The notes under the pieces are model-generated. The model was not told where the DNA came from. It did not search any database and saw only the letters and a list, made by a program, of their open reading frames with translations. Position numbers and translations under genes: made by a program. Shown here in pieces: positions 7,235-7,860 of a stretch of 7,860 bases of DNA. Every line of letters begins with the position of its first letter. Positions within the stretch are counted from its first letter, which is position 1. Source of the stretch: Gammaproteobacteria bacterium (GTDB taxonomy: Bacteria > Pseudomonadota > Gammaproteobacteria > Pseudomonadales > UBA3067); the NCBI GenBank assembly GCA_019090565.1, contig JAHRVS010000212.1, positions 1 to 7,860 on the forward strand, read 5' to 3'.

Positions 7235-7860
7235 TTAAGGTTTACGCCCATAATCATCATCAAAGCGCACAATATCATCCTCTCCTAAATAGCTACCCGT
7301 TTGCACCTCAATAATTTCCAGTGGAATTACCCCTGGGTTGGCAAGGCGATGCTTGGAGCCTAAAGGGATATAGGTGGACTGGTCTTCGGTCAGGGTGCTT
7401 ACGGTTTCCCCGCAGGTTACATGTGCAGTGCCTTTTACCACGACCCAGTGCTCTGCGCGGTGGTGATGAAGTTGCAGTGAAAGTGTTGCGCCGGGATTAA
7501 CGACAATGCGTTTGGCTTGAAATCTTTCGCAAGAACAAATCGATTCGTACCAGCCCCAGGGGCGATAAACGCGAGTATGGGCGTTGATTTCGTCTCGCTG
7601 TTTGCTGCTGAGGTGGGAAACGATTTCTTTGACGCGCTGGGATTGGTCTTTCGGTGCGACGAGTACGGCATCAGCAGTTTCTGCAATAATAAAGTCTTCG
7701 AGGCCAATTGCCGCAACGAGGCGAGACTCTGCTCTAATCAGTGTGTTGTTTGAGTCTTCGAGAATGACATCGCCATAAGTGCTATTGCCGTTGTTATCTT
7801 GTTCGGAGGCCTCCCATAAGGATGACCATGCACCGACGTCGTTCCATTGGGCGGAAAATG
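7235..7860 (-). CDS. manC: Mannose-1-phosphate guanylyltransferase / mannose-6-phosphate isomerase, C-terminal part
   Basis: The frame is open to the right edge and free of stops; 207 C-terminal residues of a protein normally about 470-480 long are visible. It begins within the end of the guanylyltransferase domain (W-N-D-V-G-A-W-S-S-L-W-E, fragment residues 5-16), continues with SNNTLIRAESRLVAAIGLED (36-55) and A-D-A-V-L-V-A-P-K-D (62-71), then R-P-W-G-W-Y-E-S (99-106) leading into the type II mannose-6-phosphate isomerase cupin. In the cupin, LHHHRAEHW (130-138) carries the metal-binding histidines and glutamate. It ends G-R-K-P-TAA. ManC-type enzymes make GDP-mannose from mannose-1-phosphate; bifunctional ones also isomerise fructose-6-phosphate. 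The guanylyltransferase active-site loop lies outside the window. Its placement just before wzm-wzt resembles wbpW in the P. aeruginosa common antigen cluster, which suggests a mannose- or GDP-derived deoxysugar glycan. It is more GC-rich than the left end of the window. Symbols algA, cpsB, xanB or wbpW are used for the same family. Confidence 0.95.
   Translation of the reverse strand, partial: FSAQWNDVGAWSSLWEASEQDNNGNSTYGDVILEDSNNTLIRAESRLVAAIGLEDFIIAETADAVLVAPKDQSQRVKEIVSHLSSKQRDEINAHTRVYRPWGWYESICSCERFQAKRIVVNPGATLSLQLHHHRAEHWVVVKGTAHVTCGETVSTLTEDQSTYIPLGSKHRLANPGVIPLEIIEVQTGSYLGEDDIVRFDDDYGRKP

Noticed and set aside
7439..7441. GTG as start of a separate small cupin gene
   Set aside because: The frame continues upstream to the window edge with ManC sequence and no stop, so this GTG is an internal valine codon.
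7438..7716. Open minus-strand frame over the manC region in another phase
   Set aside because: The manC frame here matches the family continuously (R-P-W-G-W-Y, H-H-H-R-A-E-H-W), so the other frame is a shadow, not evidence of a frameshift.
1..7860. CRISPR array, tRNA/rRNA genes, insertion sequences, toxin-antitoxin or phage-defence genes
   Set aside because: No spaced direct repeats, RNA-gene signatures, transposase motifs or defence domains were seen; all substantial frames fit polysaccharide synthesis and export.

Overview
The window is a stretch of a surface-polysaccharide locus (LPS O-antigen or capsule of the ABC-transporter-dependent type). The source is probably a Gram-negative bacterium, most likely a gammaproteobacterium. 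That guess rests on ManC- and Wzm/Wzt-type proteins and the gene order; nothing in the window fixes the genus. Base composition is uneven: the first 60 bases are 16/60 G+C, while 60 bases inside manC (7561-7620) are 32/60. This is usual for polysaccharide loci assembled by horizontal exchange.

Layout. At the far left (3-560, + strand) is the C-terminal part of a family 2 glycosyltransferase that runs off the left edge. It converges on a minus-strand block filling the rest of the window. In transcription order (right to left) that block is: manC (7235 to the right edge, C-terminal 207 residues only); a decayed 5' fragment of rmlA (about 6953-7144); wzm, the ABC-2 permease (6112-6939, TTG start); wzt, the ATPase with a C-terminal carbohydrate-binding domain (4639-6027); a 990-residue protein with a sulfotransferase-like domain, a coiled coil and two GT2 domains (1652-4624); and an acyltransferase-3 membrane protein (596-1606). 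Spacings are 87, 13, 84, 14 and 45 bp, with no convincing internal terminator, so this is probably one operon whose promoter lies beyond the right edge. No stretch over 300 bp lacks a gene.

How it could work together. ManC supplies GDP-mannose or a precursor of GDP-sugars. The glycosyltransferases build a lipid-linked glycan on the cytoplasmic face. The acyltransferase and possibly the sulfotransferase-like domain decorate it, and Wzm/Wzt exports it. The order manC-wzm-wzt resembles the Pseudomonas aeruginosa common polysaccharide antigen cluster (wbpW-wzm-wzt-wbpX/Y/Z). The extra C-terminal domain on Wzt is, in characterised systems, a reader of a non-reducing-end cap. The neighbouring fusion of a modifying-enzyme domain, a coiled coil and glycosyltransferases is therefore the most interesting item here: it has the ingredients of a one-polypeptide polymerise/measure/cap machine. 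That idea is inference.
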